NCBI RefSeq assembly: GCF_030767025.1
Contig: NZ_JASITE010000008.1
Span: 298,788 to 362,787, forward strand
Source of the DNA: Nocardia sp. CC227C
GTDB taxonomy: Bacteria > Actinomycetota > Actinomycetes > Mycobacteriales > Mycobacteriaceae
DNA length: 64,000 bases
Direction: 5' to 3'
Shown: positions 1-7,873 of the stretch, one piece after another
How the letters are laid out: each line of letters begins with the position of its first letter
Numbering within the stretch: position 1 is the stretch's first letter
The notes under the pieces: generated by a model
What the model saw: only the letters and a program-made list of their open reading frames with translations
Told to the model about the DNA's origin: nothing
The model's database searches: none
Position numbers and translations under genes: made by a program

Positions 1-108
1 ACGGCAGCCCCGGCACGATTCCGGCCGGGCGGATGCTCGAAGGCTTTCGCGGAGACGGCCGCGTAGGTCGCTCGGCCAGCGGGTGCCGTGCGGTGATCGC
101 GGCCCGAT
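1..108. other. Left edge, no gene recognised
   Basis: I see no supported coding region here. The stretch lies downstream of the minus-strand acyltransferase. In M. tuberculosis the next gene in this direction is iscS, but no IscS sequence is visible before the window ends. Confidence 0.4.
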
Positions 109-1182
109 TCAGCTGTAGGCGACGCTCACCGCGGCGTGCGGCACCGGTTCGGACTGCCGCGGTGGTGTCACGCGCTGGTCGGCAGGATGCGCGGCCCAGG
201 CGGTCGGCTCCGCCTGCGCCAGCTCCGCCTGGAGTTCGTGAATCAGCCCGGCGGCGATGCCCTGGTTGGGATGGTCGTCGTGCAGGGCCCGCTCACAGCG
301 CAGTGCGAGGTCGCGGCGGTCGGTGCCGGGCAGTTCGAGCGGCTGCAGGACCACCTCGGCGACGACGCCGCGTGAGCGCAGGACGCGGCGGATGGAATCC
401 ATCAGGGTGTCGATGCCGACGAAGCCGGGGATCGTGGAGAGTTCACCCGCGCGGTCCTGATAGCGCACGCGGATCGGCTGCACCGGTGTACCGGCGTCGA
501 CGGCGGCCTGGAAGAGGGCGGGTCGCATGCGTCCGCGGCCACGACCGCACCAGGTGGTGCCCTCGGGGAAAACGCCCACGCGCTCACCGGATTTCAGGCG
601 TCGCACCATCTCCTGCACCACGGTGGGCAGGGTGCGCAGATTCTCCCGCTCGATGGGGATGACGCGGACCAGGCGGGCCACATCGCCGAGCAGCGGCCAG
701 TTCACCAGATCGGCGCGGGCCACGAAGCTCATGGGCTGCACGGCGCTCAGCACCACGATATCGGTCCAGCCCACGTGGTCGGCGACCACCAGCAGGCCGC
801 GGCCGAGATGACCGTCCTCGATCCGCGTCCCGGTGTCGGCGCGCGGCGCACCGGTGTCGGCGTCGTACTCGACGCGCACCGGACCGTCCCCGCGCCGGTC
901 CACGACTCGCACGCGAATGCCGCAGCACGACAGCAGCCTTCGCGCGTAGCGGCGCTGTAGGGCGGGCCGCCAGCGGCGCGGGGTGACCAGATAGGCGGCG
1001 GGGAAGGTGGACAGCACGGCCGCGAAGGACAGGATCCGTCCGGCCACCCGCGGGGTTCCGGACTCAGCGGTGGCCTCGACGCAGTCCGGACCGCAGGGGC
1101 TCGACGGCATCCAGGCGTGCACGGGCGCGGCGGGCGGGCACGACAGCGGCGCCGAATCCGGGGACAGGAACGCGGGCATCAT
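109..1182 (-). CDS. 1-acyl-sn-glycerol-3-phosphate acyltransferase-like protein (PlsC family)
   Basis: A 357-residue PlsC/LPLAT-type acyltransferase, expected to transfer an acyl chain to a lysolipid at the membrane. The acceptor motif HX4D appears as HVGWTD (His136, Asp141), and the second family motif FPEGT is near residue 205. A hydrophobic stretch around residues 47-66 could anchor it to the membrane. It starts 6 bases after the GNAT gene ends, so the two probably form one operon. The order matches Rv3027c-Rv3026c of M. tuberculosis. A GNAT plus a PlsC protein is also the gene content of OlsB/OlsA ornithine lipid synthesis. That substrate is inference, since the phosphatidic acid pathway uses the same family. 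Confidence 0.85.
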   Translation of the reverse strand: MMPAFLSPDSAPLSCPPAAPVHAWMPSSPCGPDCVEATAESGTPRVAGRILSFAAVLSTFPAAYLVTPRRWRPALQRRYARRLLSCCGIRVRVVDRRGDGPVRVEYDADTGAPRADTGTRIEDGHLGRGLLVVADHVGWTDIVVLSAVQPMSFVARADLVNWPLLGDVARLVRVIPIERENLRTLPTVVQEMVRRLKSGERVGVFPEGTTWCGRGRGRMRPALFQAAVDAGTPVQPIRVRYQDRAGELSTIPGFVGIDTLMDSIRRVLRSRGVVAEVVLQPLELPGTDRRDLALRCERALHDDHPNQGIAAGLIHELQAELAQAEPTAWAAHPADQRVTPPRQSEPVPHAAVSVAYS

Positions 1183-1188
1183 GGCGGA

Positions 1189-2037
1189 TCACCGGGCCTC
1201 GAAAGTCGCCGCGGCACTGCGCAAGCGGTCCAGGTAGCGGGTGTTCACGGTGGCGAAGCCGAGCAGCGCCACGAAGTCGGCGACACCGAAATCGGGGTCG
1301 TGGGCGGGCTCGCCGCAGATCTGCGCGCCCAGGCGCAGATAGCCGTTGAGCAGCGGCGGAACCTTCGCGCGGGCGGGCGGTTCCAGCTCGTCGAGGGTGC
1401 GGCCGTCCACTTCCACCGGGCGGTACGGGTGCACGAATCGCTCCGGCCGCACCGCGTGGCGGGCCAGCAGCATGTCCCGCACCCCGCGCACGTTCACGCC
1501 GGGCTCGTCCTCGGGTGTCAGCCGCATGGGCACCGAGACGCAGCCCATCACCCAGTCGTAGCCGGTGATCTCGATGTAGTGCAGGATGCCCGCCCACATG
1601 AGACTCAGCACCGAACCGTTGCGGTGTTCGGGCACCACACACGCGCGGCCCATCTCGACGATCCGCTGCCCGTGCGGATCCAGCCCGGTGAGATCGAATT
1701 CGGTGGCGGTGTAGTAGCCGCCGGCGGCGGACACCTTGTGCGGCGGCAGCATTCGGTAGCAGCCGACGAACTCGTCGGTGTGGTTGTCGCGGACCAGCAG
1801 GTGATCGCAGTGCTCGTCGAAACGGTCGTGGTCGCGACCGGTGCCGTCGTCGGCGATGGTGAATCCGGGCTCGCCCGCGAACACCCGGTAGCGCAGCCGC
1901 TGGGCCACCTCGCGGTGGGCGGCATCGGATTCGACGACCAGGGAGTACCGGGCACGGCCCTGGGCGCGAATCGGGTCCGGTGTGGAGCACGGCGCGGCGG
2001 AGAGCAGGGCTGGATTCGACGCTGCCTTGGTGGTCAT
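1189..2037 (-). CDS. GNAT family N-acyltransferase (OlsB/hemolysin-like)
   Basis: A 282-residue acyltransferase related to the OlsB-type GNAT group (N-acyltransferases such as ornithine-acyl-ACP acyltransferase). Visible family features are the stretch RLRYRVFAGE near the N terminus, the charged segment around HDRFDEHCDHLLV, and VGCYRMLPP. I chose the ATG at 2037; a TTG four codons upstream (2049) is also open, and neither has a clear ribosome binding site. It is followed directly by a PlsC-type gene, and this two-gene arrangement is conserved in mycobacteria. The acyl acceptor cannot be read from the sequence. Confidence 0.8.
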   Translation of the reverse strand: MTTKAASNPALLSAAPCSTPDPIRAQGRARYSLVVESDAAHREVAQRLRYRVFAGEPGFTIADDGTGRDHDRFDEHCDHLLVRDNHTDEFVGCYRMLPPHKVSAAGGYYTATEFDLTGLDPHGQRIVEMGRACVVPEHRNGSVLSLMWAGILHYIEITGYDWVMGCVSVPMRLTPEDEPGVNVRGVRDMLLARHAVRPERFVHPYRPVEVDGRTLDELEPPARAKVPPLLNGYLRLGAQICGEPAHDPDFGVADFVALLGFATVNTRYLDRLRSAAATFEAR

Positions 2038-2330
2038 ACCGATGATCAAGCCAGGCGCACACTGCGCCGGGGCAACCTCGGGATGGCGAGCCGATGCCGG
2101 TCGAGTGAACGTGATCTGGACCGCACACGGAGTTCATCCGACGGTCGCCGACCGTTCCCCACCAGGACGAATACTGGTTTCCGAGGCGGCTTTCCGCTGA
2201 CGGTGAGGATGCGGAGCCTCGACGCGAAGTGCGCGAGAAGTGACAGCCTACGTCACCGCGACCGCGGCCGGTCGGCCACCCCCGCGCGGTGCCCGCACGA
2301 CAGCGGCATGGTGATCCCCATGCCTGGCCC

Positions 2331-2400
2331 GGATCCCAGGTTCCGGGTCCCAGCTCCCGGGTCCCAGGTTCCGGGTCCCAGTTCCCAGGTCCCGGGCCCC
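2331..2400. repeat. Tandem repeat, five units of 14 bp
   Basis: Five contiguous units of 14 bases with consensus GGGTCCCAGNTTCC; units begin at 2331, 2345, 2359, 2373 and 2387. The last unit is the most diverged. Each unit is partly self-complementary (GGGNCCC), so single strands could fold. It lies between two minus-strand genes and is not translated. Confidence 0.85.
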
Positions 2401-2420
2401 GGACCGGGCGGCTAACGACG

Positions 2421-2446
2421 ACCGCCCGGCGAGTACGCCGGGCGGT
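2421..2446 (-). terminator. Hairpin downstream of ndh
   Basis: A perfect 11-bp stem (ACCGCCCGGCG / CGCCGGGCGGT) with a 4-base loop, about 50 bases past the ndh stop codon. There is no U-tract, as is common for actinobacterial terminators. Confidence 0.65.
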
Positions 2447-2497
2447 GCGGTATGCCGCGAAACGGTGCCGGATGCCCGCGAAGCGGTGCGATGCGGA

Positions 2498-3790
2498 TCA
2501 GGCCGCGCGACGTTGCTCGGTGATCTCCGGCGCGGCGGGCTTTTCCACCTCGTCGAAGCCCGGTCGCCCGGTGCCGATGAAGGCCACCAGCCAGGAGAAC
2601 ACCGCGGCGAACCGGTTGCGGAAGCCGACCAGGTAGAACAGGTGCACCGCCAGCCAGGCCACCCAGGCGACGGTACCGGTGAACTTGATCTTGTCGTTGA
2701 CCTTGGTGACCGCGCTGAACCGGCTGATCACCGCCATGCTGCCCTTGTCCCAGTATTCGAACGGGGTGGCGGCCTGCTTCTTGCGGCGGATGATGTCGGC
2801 GACGTGGCGGCCCTCCTGCATGGCCACCGGCGACTGGCCCGGGTAGCCGTTGAGCGAGGTCATATCGCCGATGGCGTAGATATCGGCGTGCCCGCCCACG
2901 GTGAGGTCGGGATTCACCAACAGCCGCCCGGCACGGTCGGTTTCGCAGCCGGTGGCCTCGGCCAGCAGGCGCGCGAATCCGCCCGCCTGCACACCGGCCG
3001 ACCACACCACGGTCTCGGCCGCGATACCGCGCTCCACGCCGTCCTTGCTCTTGACGGTCACCTTGCCGAGTTCGATATCGGTCACGAAGGTGTCCAGCAG
3101 TACCTCGACGCCGCTGTCGGTGAGCGAGCGCTTCGCGTACTCCGACAGATTGCCGCCGAAGGGCGGCAGCACGGCGCCGGCGCCCTCGACCAGGGTGACC
3201 GACGCCTCCTGGTGGTAGTGCCGCTTCGACAGCTCCTTCAGCTGGCCCGCGACCTCGACGCCGGTCGCACCCGCGCCCACCACCACGAAGCTCAGCAGGC
3301 GCTCGCGGGTCGCCGGATCGGCGTCTTTCGCCATGTCGAAGACGTGCTCGATCTGGGCGCGCAGGCGCTTGGCATCGTCGATGGTCTTGAGCGAGAAGGT
3401 CTTGTCGGCGAAATCGTCACGGCCGAAGTAGGACTGGTTGGCGCCGGTCGCCGCGATGAGCTTGTTGTAGCGGATGCGCCGCAGCCCCTCGGGCGTCTCG
3501 TAGGTGAGGACGGCGTCCTCGGCGTCGATGCCGACCACCGTGCCCAGCCGGGCCTCACCGTGCTTGTGGTGACGAATGATGTTCTGGATGGGTGGTGCGA
3601 TCTCATCGGAGGCCAGCACACCCGTCGCTACCTGGTAGAGCAGCGGCTGGAACAGATGCTCCGGAGTGGCCGAGATGAGAACGTAATCGATCCCCGACTT
3701 GTTCAACTGCTTGGCGGCGGCCAAGCCACCGAAGCCCGATCCGACGATGACGACATCAGTGGCTTCGATCCCCGAATCCAAGTACTGCAT
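2498..3790 (-). CDS. ndh: Type II NADH dehydrogenase (NDH-2)
   Basis: A 430-residue flavoprotein that oxidises NADH and passes electrons to menaquinone without pumping protons. The FAD-binding GSGFGG motif is at residues 17-22 and the NAD-binding GAGATG motif at 172-177; AIGDM further on is the second FAD contact. A hydrophobic C-terminal region (WVAWLAVHLFYLVGF and beyond) fits membrane attachment. The ATG at 3790 follows AAGGGAG at a good distance. A LysR-type regulator is transcribed divergently, and the 113-base gap carries several dyads, one of which overlaps the ndh ribosome binding site. Confidence 0.95.
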   Translation of the reverse strand: MQYLDSGIEATDVVIVGSGFGGLAAAKQLNKSGIDYVLISATPEHLFQPLLYQVATGVLASDEIAPPIQNIIRHHKHGEARLGTVVGIDAEDAVLTYETPEGLRRIRYNKLIAATGANQSYFGRDDFADKTFSLKTIDDAKRLRAQIEHVFDMAKDADPATRERLLSFVVVGAGATGVEVAGQLKELSKRHYHQEASVTLVEGAGAVLPPFGGNLSEYAKRSLTDSGVEVLLDTFVTDIELGKVTVKSKDGVERGIAAETVVWSAGVQAGGFARLLAEATGCETDRAGRLLVNPDLTVGGHADIYAIGDMTSLNGYPGQSPVAMQEGRHVADIIRRKKQAATPFEYWDKGSMAVISRFSAVTKVNDKIKFTGTVAWVAWLAVHLFYLVGFRNRFAAVFSWLVAFIGTGRPGFDEVEKPAAPEITEQRRAA

Positions 3791-3877
3791 GACAGCTCCC
3801 TTCTGTCATGAGTAACCGTGATTCGGAACGTGATTGTTCCAAGGGTCAGGGCGCATAATGTAGATGACTCTTATCTA
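3790..3877. promoter_or_regulatory. Divergent control region with three dyads
   Basis: Three inverted repeats lie between ndh and the LysR gene: TGACAG/CTGTCA (3790-3808, over the ndh ribosome binding site), GGAAC/GTTCC (3825-3840) and TAGAT/ATCTA with a 7-base spacer (3861-3877). LysR regulators usually bind such dyads in the region shared with a divergent target. Assigning these to this LysR protein is inference. Confidence 0.45.
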
Positions 3878-3903
3878 GTTTGATCATGAATGGAGATCAT
3901 CGA

Positions 3904-4761
3904 GTGGAGCTGCGACAGCTGGCGTACTTCGTCGCCGTCTGCGAGGAGCTGAGTTTCAGCCGCGCGGCGACGCGCTGCTTCATCTCCCAGTCGGCCATCA
4001 GCCACCAGATCGCCCGACTCGAGCGTGACCTCGGCGTGACCCTCTTCGAACGCTCGACCCGCTCGGTGGTGCCCACCGACGCGACCACCCGGCTACTTCC
4101 TCTTGCGAAACAAATGCTGAGCCTGGAATCGGCTATTCGCGCAGCTGTACGGGCTTCCGGACCGAGAATTCGCTTGGCGGCGAACATGTCCTTCGCAACA
4201 AGATCACTGTCGGCGATCGCGGGAGCACGCGCCGCGCATCCGGGGGCCGAAATCGAATTCGTCATCAAGCCGTTCCGGCAGCGCATCCAGGCGGTGGCGG
4301 ACGGCGACTGCGACCTCGCGCTCATCCGCGGCAGCGTGGACCAGCCCGGACTGACCGTGGAGAAACTCTGGGTGGAGGATCTGGTCATCGCCACCTCCAC
4401 CGCCCACCCCCTGGCCGGGCGCGAGGACGTCACCTTCGCCGACCTCGGTTCGTACCCGCTGCTGCTGCCGCCGGAATCCGATCAGGTGCTGCTGCACAAT
4501 GTGGTGCGCGCCGCCTTCGCCGATCTGCCCACCGGTCCGGCCTTCGGACCGCCCATCCCGCCGGACCACACGGCCACCATGGAACTCATCAATCGCCCCG
4601 ACGCCTGGACCATCCTGTACGCCGACAGCCAGACCGAGGGCATCGCCACGCTGCGGCTGGCGGGGCGGCCGCTGCGGGTGCCGGTGTCGGCGGTGACCCG
4701 CAGCGACGTGCGCCGTTCCCCCATCCTGACCACGCTGCTGGCGGCCCTGCACAGCGCCTGA
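3904..4761 (+). CDS. LysR family transcriptional regulator
   Basis: A 285-residue LysR-type regulator. The N-terminal winged helix-turn-helix spans about residues 1-60 (VELRQLAYFVAVCEELSF... FISQSAISHQIARLE...), followed by a substrate-binding-like effector domain. I chose the GTG at 3904 because GGAG ends 8 bases upstream and the protein then begins in the usual LysR way; an open TTG at 3880 would run back to the edge of a dyad. It is divergent from ndh and may control it. The effector is unknown. Confidence 0.9.
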   Translation: MELRQLAYFVAVCEELSFSRAATRCFISQSAISHQIARLERDLGVTLFERSTRSVVPTDATTRLLPLAKQMLSLESAIRAAVRASGPRIRLAANMSFATRSLSAIAGARAAHPGAEIEFVIKPFRQRIQAVADGDCDLALIRGSVDQPGLTVEKLWVEDLVIATSTAHPLAGREDVTFADLGSYPLLLPPESDQVLLHNVVRAAFADLPTGPAFGPPIPPDHTATMELINRPDAWTILYADSQTEGIATLRLAGRPLRVPVSAVTRSDVRRSPILTTLLAALHSA

Positions 4762-4766
4762 TCGCG

Positions 4767-4802
4767 CCCGGCCGCGTCAGTGGTCCCGGCCGCGTCAGTG
4801 GT
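4767..4802. repeat. 18-bp tandem duplication over a stop codon
   Basis: The sequence CCCGGCCGCGTCAGTGGT occurs twice in direct succession (4767-4784 and 4785-4802). The second copy contains the last codons and stop of the minus-strand phosphotransferase gene, so the stop region is duplicated just downstream. Confidence 0.9.
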
Positions 4803-5733
4803 GGAGCGCCCCGGCCACGGCGAGGTGCAGGCGCAGATCCTCCGGTTCCTCGTCCTCGACGGCCCAGACGATCTCCTCCATGGCGCGCAGGAACGCCCAG
4901 CCGCGGGCGCGCTCCGGGTCGACACCCAGGCCCGCCGCCGTGCGCGCGACGACGCTACGGGCGTGCGCGGGGGCCGGGTCGCACTGCACCTGGATCATGA
5001 TCAGGAAGCCCGCGTCGAAGGCGGCCTCGCCCAGGTATGGCTTGGGGTCGATGAGCAGCCACGGTTCACGTTCGGCCGCCACGATATTGCCGAGGTGGGT
5101 GTCGCGGTTGACCACCAGCAGCGGACCGTCCGGGACCGCCACGCGCTCGCACCAGTCCAGTGCCGACCGCCGCAGTCGCGCCGGGATCGCCTGCGCCACC
5201 ACGGGTTCGGGGTCGGTGAACATCGCCATCCACTCCTGCACCATGCCGGTGGCCTCGGGCAGGGGCGGAATATGGTCGGGAACGCCGGTCGGCTCGCGGC
5301 GCAGTCGCCGGTACAGCGCGCAGGCCAACTCGATCCTGTCGACGTACTCCGGCCTGCCCTCGAGGCTCGGGAAGCCCGGCTGGTCCAGCAGCGCAGTGCC
5401 GGGGCGAGCCCATTCCAGCAGCATGGCACCGGAATTCGGGTCGAACTCGTAGAGCCGGACCGCGCCGTCACCCCCGTAGCAATGCAGTCCCCCGGCCTCG
5501 CCGATGTTCTCCGGATCGACCACCGGGATCTCGAGCACCGCCGGACTGGCGTCGGCGCGGCGCACGGGCGCGACCCAGGAGTGGGTGCCGCCCCCGAAGG
5601 CGTCGCCGATCACCTCCAGTCCCCATGCGGCACAGCATTCCTCGATCACCGTGGGCAGGGCCGCCAACCAGTGCTCCCCGCGCTCTTCGAAGATCTCACG
5701 GATGTTCTCGGCGACGTCGTCGGGCAAGGTCAC
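4795..5733 (-). CDS. APH family phosphotransferase (aminoglycoside/hydroxyurea kinase-like)
   Basis: About 312 residues, resembling the APH(6)/hydroxyurea phosphotransferase group. The catalytic loop reads NRDTHLGNI: the Asp and Asn are kept, but the His of the usual HxDxxxxN is Asn. The metal-binding DPKP follows in LLIDPKPYLG. The GTG at 5733 gives an N terminus like that of relatives; a GTG at 5754 is also open. It is convergent with the LysR gene and divergent from the DUF1707 gene. Family membership does not prove antibiotic resistance, and the natural substrate is unknown. Confidence 0.75.
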   Translation of the reverse strand: MTLPDDVAENIREIFEERGEHWLAALPTVIEECCAAWGLEVIGDAFGGGTHSWVAPVRRADASPAVLEIPVVDPENIGEAGGLHCYGGDGAVRLYEFDPNSGAMLLEWARPGTALLDQPGFPSLEGRPEYVDRIELACALYRRLRREPTGVPDHIPPLPEATGMVQEWMAMFTDPEPVVAQAIPARLRRSALDWCERVAVPDGPLLVVNRDTHLGNIVAAEREPWLLIDPKPYLGEAAFDAGFLIMIQVQCDPAPAHARSVVARTAAGLGVDPERARGWAFLRAMEEIVWAVEDEEPEDLRLHLAVAGALHH

Positions 5734-5777
5734 CGCACCAGCATCGCATTGCACGGGCGCGGGTCGGTCATTCGACC

Positions 5778-5783
5778 TACTCT
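5778..5783 (+). promoter_or_regulatory. -10 element TACTCT, leaderless start
   Basis: TACTCT ends 6 bases before the GTG at 5790, which places transcription start at or next to the start codon. Confidence 0.55.
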
Positions 5784-5789
5784 GACTTC

Positions 5790-6197
5790 GTGAGCTCCGA
5801 GAATCTGCGGGCGTCCGACGCGGACCGCGAGAAGATCGTCAGCCGGCTGCGACTGGCCGTGGACGAAGGCCGCCTCGGCCTCCACGAATTCGACGAGCGG
5901 TTGCAACAGGTCTACGCCGCCAAGACCTACGGCGAACTGATTCCGCTGACCTCCGACCTGCCCGCGCAGCGGCCCGCCCGCCGCCCGCTCCCGGCCGATT
6001 CCGACATCCCCACCTGGGTGAAGATCATGTGGACGCCCTGGGTCTTCGTGAACCTGCTGTGCGTGGTGATCTGGCTGGCGACCGGCCTCGGCTACTTCTG
6101 GCCGTTCTGGGTGATGGTGCCGTGGGGCCTGGCCCTGTTCATACCCACCACCATCGGCATCATCACCACCCGAGACCAGCGTCGCCGCGCCCGCTAG
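5790..6197 (+). CDS. DUF1707 and 2TM domain membrane protein
   Basis: A 135-residue protein. The N terminus (LRASDADREKIVSRL... DEGRLGLHEFDERL... YGELIPLTSDL) is a typical DUF1707 domain, a short actinobacterial module at the start of many membrane or signalling proteins. Two hydrophobic segments follow (about residues 82-100 and 104-124), ending in a basic tail. The GTG at 5790 begins directly before the domain and has a -10 element 6 bases upstream. Its role is not known. Confidence 0.85.
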   Translation: MSSENLRASDADREKIVSRLRLAVDEGRLGLHEFDERLQQVYAAKTYGELIPLTSDLPAQRPARRPLPADSDIPTWVKIMWTPWVFVNLLCVVIWLATGLGYFWPFWVMVPWGLALFIPTTIGIITTRDQRRRAR

Positions 6198-6234
6198 GCG
6201 CTCACGGCAACCTCACCGCCGACACCGTGCCCGA

Positions 6235-6696
6235 TCAGCTTCCGGCGAAAGGCGTCTCGTGCACCGACCGCCACAGATGCCGCTGGCCGTCGGTCACCAG
6301 CACGGCGGTCACCCGCCGCCGTGTCGTCAGCTCCCCCACGGTGTTCGCGGCCATGAACCGCGCCACCACCAGCCCCGGCCGCCGCGCGATCTCTCCCACC
6401 TCGGACACCTCGATCCGCAAGCCCGGCTGGGCATTGCGCGCCGACCACAGCCCGGACAACAGGGTTTCCCGGTCCACCGCCTGTCCGGTGGTCACCACCG
6501 AGGTGAATCCCTCGTCCAGCGCACCGGAGATCCGGTCGAACACCTTGGGCGGCGCATCGGTGCCGAGCCACTCCGCCAGATCCCAGTGCAGCGCGGCGAC
6601 CACCTCGGACAGATCGAGTTCCACCGCCGCATCGCGGTTTTCGGCGGCCACCGCCTCGGCCCTCTTGCGCCGAGGATCGAACCGACCACGCACCAT
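6235..6696 (-). CDS. Hypothetical protein, possibly NTF2-like fold
   Basis: About 153 residues with no clear motif. The C-terminal half (RIEVSEVGEIARRPGLVVARFMAAN... TTRRRVTAVLVTDGQRHLWRSVHETPF) reads like an NTF2/SnoaL-type strand pattern, but this is only an impression. I chose the ATG at 6696, although AGGGGG lies almost against it; the adjacent GTG codons are alternatives. An inverted repeat lies just upstream. Confidence 0.55.
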   Translation of the reverse strand: MVRGRFDPRRKRAEAVAAENRDAAVELDLSEVVAALHWDLAEWLGTDAPPKVFDRISGALDEGFTSVVTTGQAVDRETLLSGLWSARNAQPGLRIEVSEVGEIARRPGLVVARFMAANTVGELTTRRRVTAVLVTDGQRHLWRSVHETPFAGS

Positions 6697-6715
6697 TCCC
6701 CCTGAAAGCACGAAT

Positions 6716-6753
6716 CGCCGAATCAGATCACTGACGCGACAACTGATTCGGCG
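6716..6753. repeat. Perfect 11-bp inverted repeat
   Basis: CGCCGAATCAG (6716-6726) and CTGATTCGGCG (6743-6753) with a 16-base spacer, about 20 bases upstream of the minus-strand gene. It overlaps one copy of a dispersed element (6732-6774) whose second copy is at 35646. It could be an operator or an RNA stem. Confidence 0.7.
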
Positions 6754-6800
6754 AGTCGAGGGTAACTCGTCGGGCACCGACCGCCCCGACCCGCGCGGGC

Positions 6801-6840
6801 GGCGGGTCGGCGACGTGACGAATCACGCCGCCGACCCGCC
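6801..6840 (-). terminator. Hairpin downstream of etfA
   Basis: A perfect 12-bp stem (GGCGGGTCGGCG, 6801-6812; CGCCGACCCGCC, 6829-6840) with a 16-base loop, 38 bases past the etfA stop. It probably ends the etfB-etfA transcript. Confidence 0.6.
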
Positions 6841-6878
6841 CGCGAGAAGCGCGGAGAGGCGGATGCGCCGGGGGGCGC

Positions 6879-7838
6879 TCAGCCCTTGTGGGCCTTGACC
6901 GCCTCGGTCAGCTGCGGAGCGACGTTGAACAGGTCGCCGACGATGCCGTAGTCGCTGATCTCGAAGATCGGGGCCTCTTCGTCCTTGTTGACGGCCACGA
7001 TGGTCTTCGAGGTCTGCATGCCGGCGCGGTGCTGGATGGCGCCGGAGATGCCGAGGGCGACGTACAGCTGCGGGGAGACCGTCTTACCGGTCTGGCCGAC
7101 CTGGAACTGGCCCGGGTAGTAGCCGGAGTCGACGGCCGCGCGGGACGCGCCGACGGCGGCACCGAGGGCGTCCGCGAGCGGCTCGACGACCTTGCCGAAG
7201 TTGTCGGCCGAACCCACGCCGCGGCCACCGGAGACCACGATGGCGGCCTCGGTGAGCTCCGGACGGTCGCCGCCGACGATCGGCTCGCGGGCGGTGACCT
7301 TGACGACGCCCTCTTCCTGGGCGGGCACCTCGACGACGACCTTCTCGCCGGCGCCGTTCTGCGGGGCCGCCTCGATGGCGCCCGGGCGCACCGAGATCAC
7401 CGGCACGTCGCCGGTGGCCTTGGCGTCGACGGTGAACGCGCCACCGAAGATGGAGTGCACGGCCGAGCCGTCACCGTTCACGGCGACGACGTCGACCAGC
7501 AGACCGGAGCCGATGCGGGCGGCGAGGCGGCCCGACACCTCCTTGCCCTCGGCGGTGGCGGCGACCAGGATCGCGGCCGGGGAGGCGGATTCGGACAGCC
7601 CGGCCAGCACGTCGACCTTCGGGGTCACCAGGAAGCCCTCGGCGTCGTCGGACTCGGCGACGTAGATCTTCTCGGCGCCGGCGGCGGCCAGGGCGTCACC
7701 CAGCTTGTCGGCGGTGCCGGGGGCGGCGACCACGACGGCGGCCGGGGTGCCCAGCGAGCGGGCGGCGGTGAGGAGTTCGGTGGTGACCTTCTTGGGGGCA
7801 CCTTCGGCGTGCTCCACGAGCACGAGTACTTCTGCCAT
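6879..7838 (-). CDS. etfA: Electron transfer flavoprotein subunit alpha
   Basis: A 319-residue ETF alpha subunit (FixB). With EtfB it forms a soluble FAD/AMP heterodimer that takes electrons from acyl-CoA dehydrogenases. The N terminus MAEVLVLVEHAEG and the C-terminal FAD domain (SRAAVDSGY, GQTGKTVSPQLYVALGISGAIQH, NKDEEAPIFEISDYGIVGDL) are characteristic. It lies 35 bases after etfB and is co-transcribed. It corresponds to Rv3028c (fixB). Confidence 0.97.
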   Translation of the reverse strand: MAEVLVLVEHAEGAPKKVTTELLTAARSLGTPAAVVVAAPGTADKLGDALAAAGAEKIYVAESDDAEGFLVTPKVDVLAGLSESASPAAILVAATAEGKEVSGRLAARIGSGLLVDVVAVNGDGSAVHSIFGGAFTVDAKATGDVPVISVRPGAIEAAPQNGAGEKVVVEVPAQEEGVVKVTAREPIVGGDRPELTEAAIVVSGGRGVGSADNFGKVVEPLADALGAAVGASRAAVDSGYYPGQFQVGQTGKTVSPQLYVALGISGAIQHRAGMQTSKTIVAVNKDEEAPIFEISDYGIVGDLFNVAPQLTEAVKAHKG

Positions 7839-7873
7839 TGTCTTTCTCCTGAAGTTCGTAGTGCTCGGGGGCT

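Larger units (their letters stand above)
2050..2497. other. Intergenic region with tandem repeat and hairpin
   Basis: About 450 bases without a supported gene. It holds a 14-bp tandem repeat (2331-2400) and a terminator-like hairpin (2421-2446) behind ndh. The part next to the GNAT start (2050-2330) presumably carries its promoter, but I see no clear promoter motif. Confidence 0.5.

Noticed and set aside
2331..2400. CRISPR array
   Set aside because: The 14-bp units are contiguous, without spacers, and there are no cas genes nearby.
4795..5733. Calling this gene an antibiotic resistance determinant
   Set aside because: Only the APH-type fold and motifs can be seen, and the catalytic-loop His is changed. 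The substrate is unknown and there is no mobile context.
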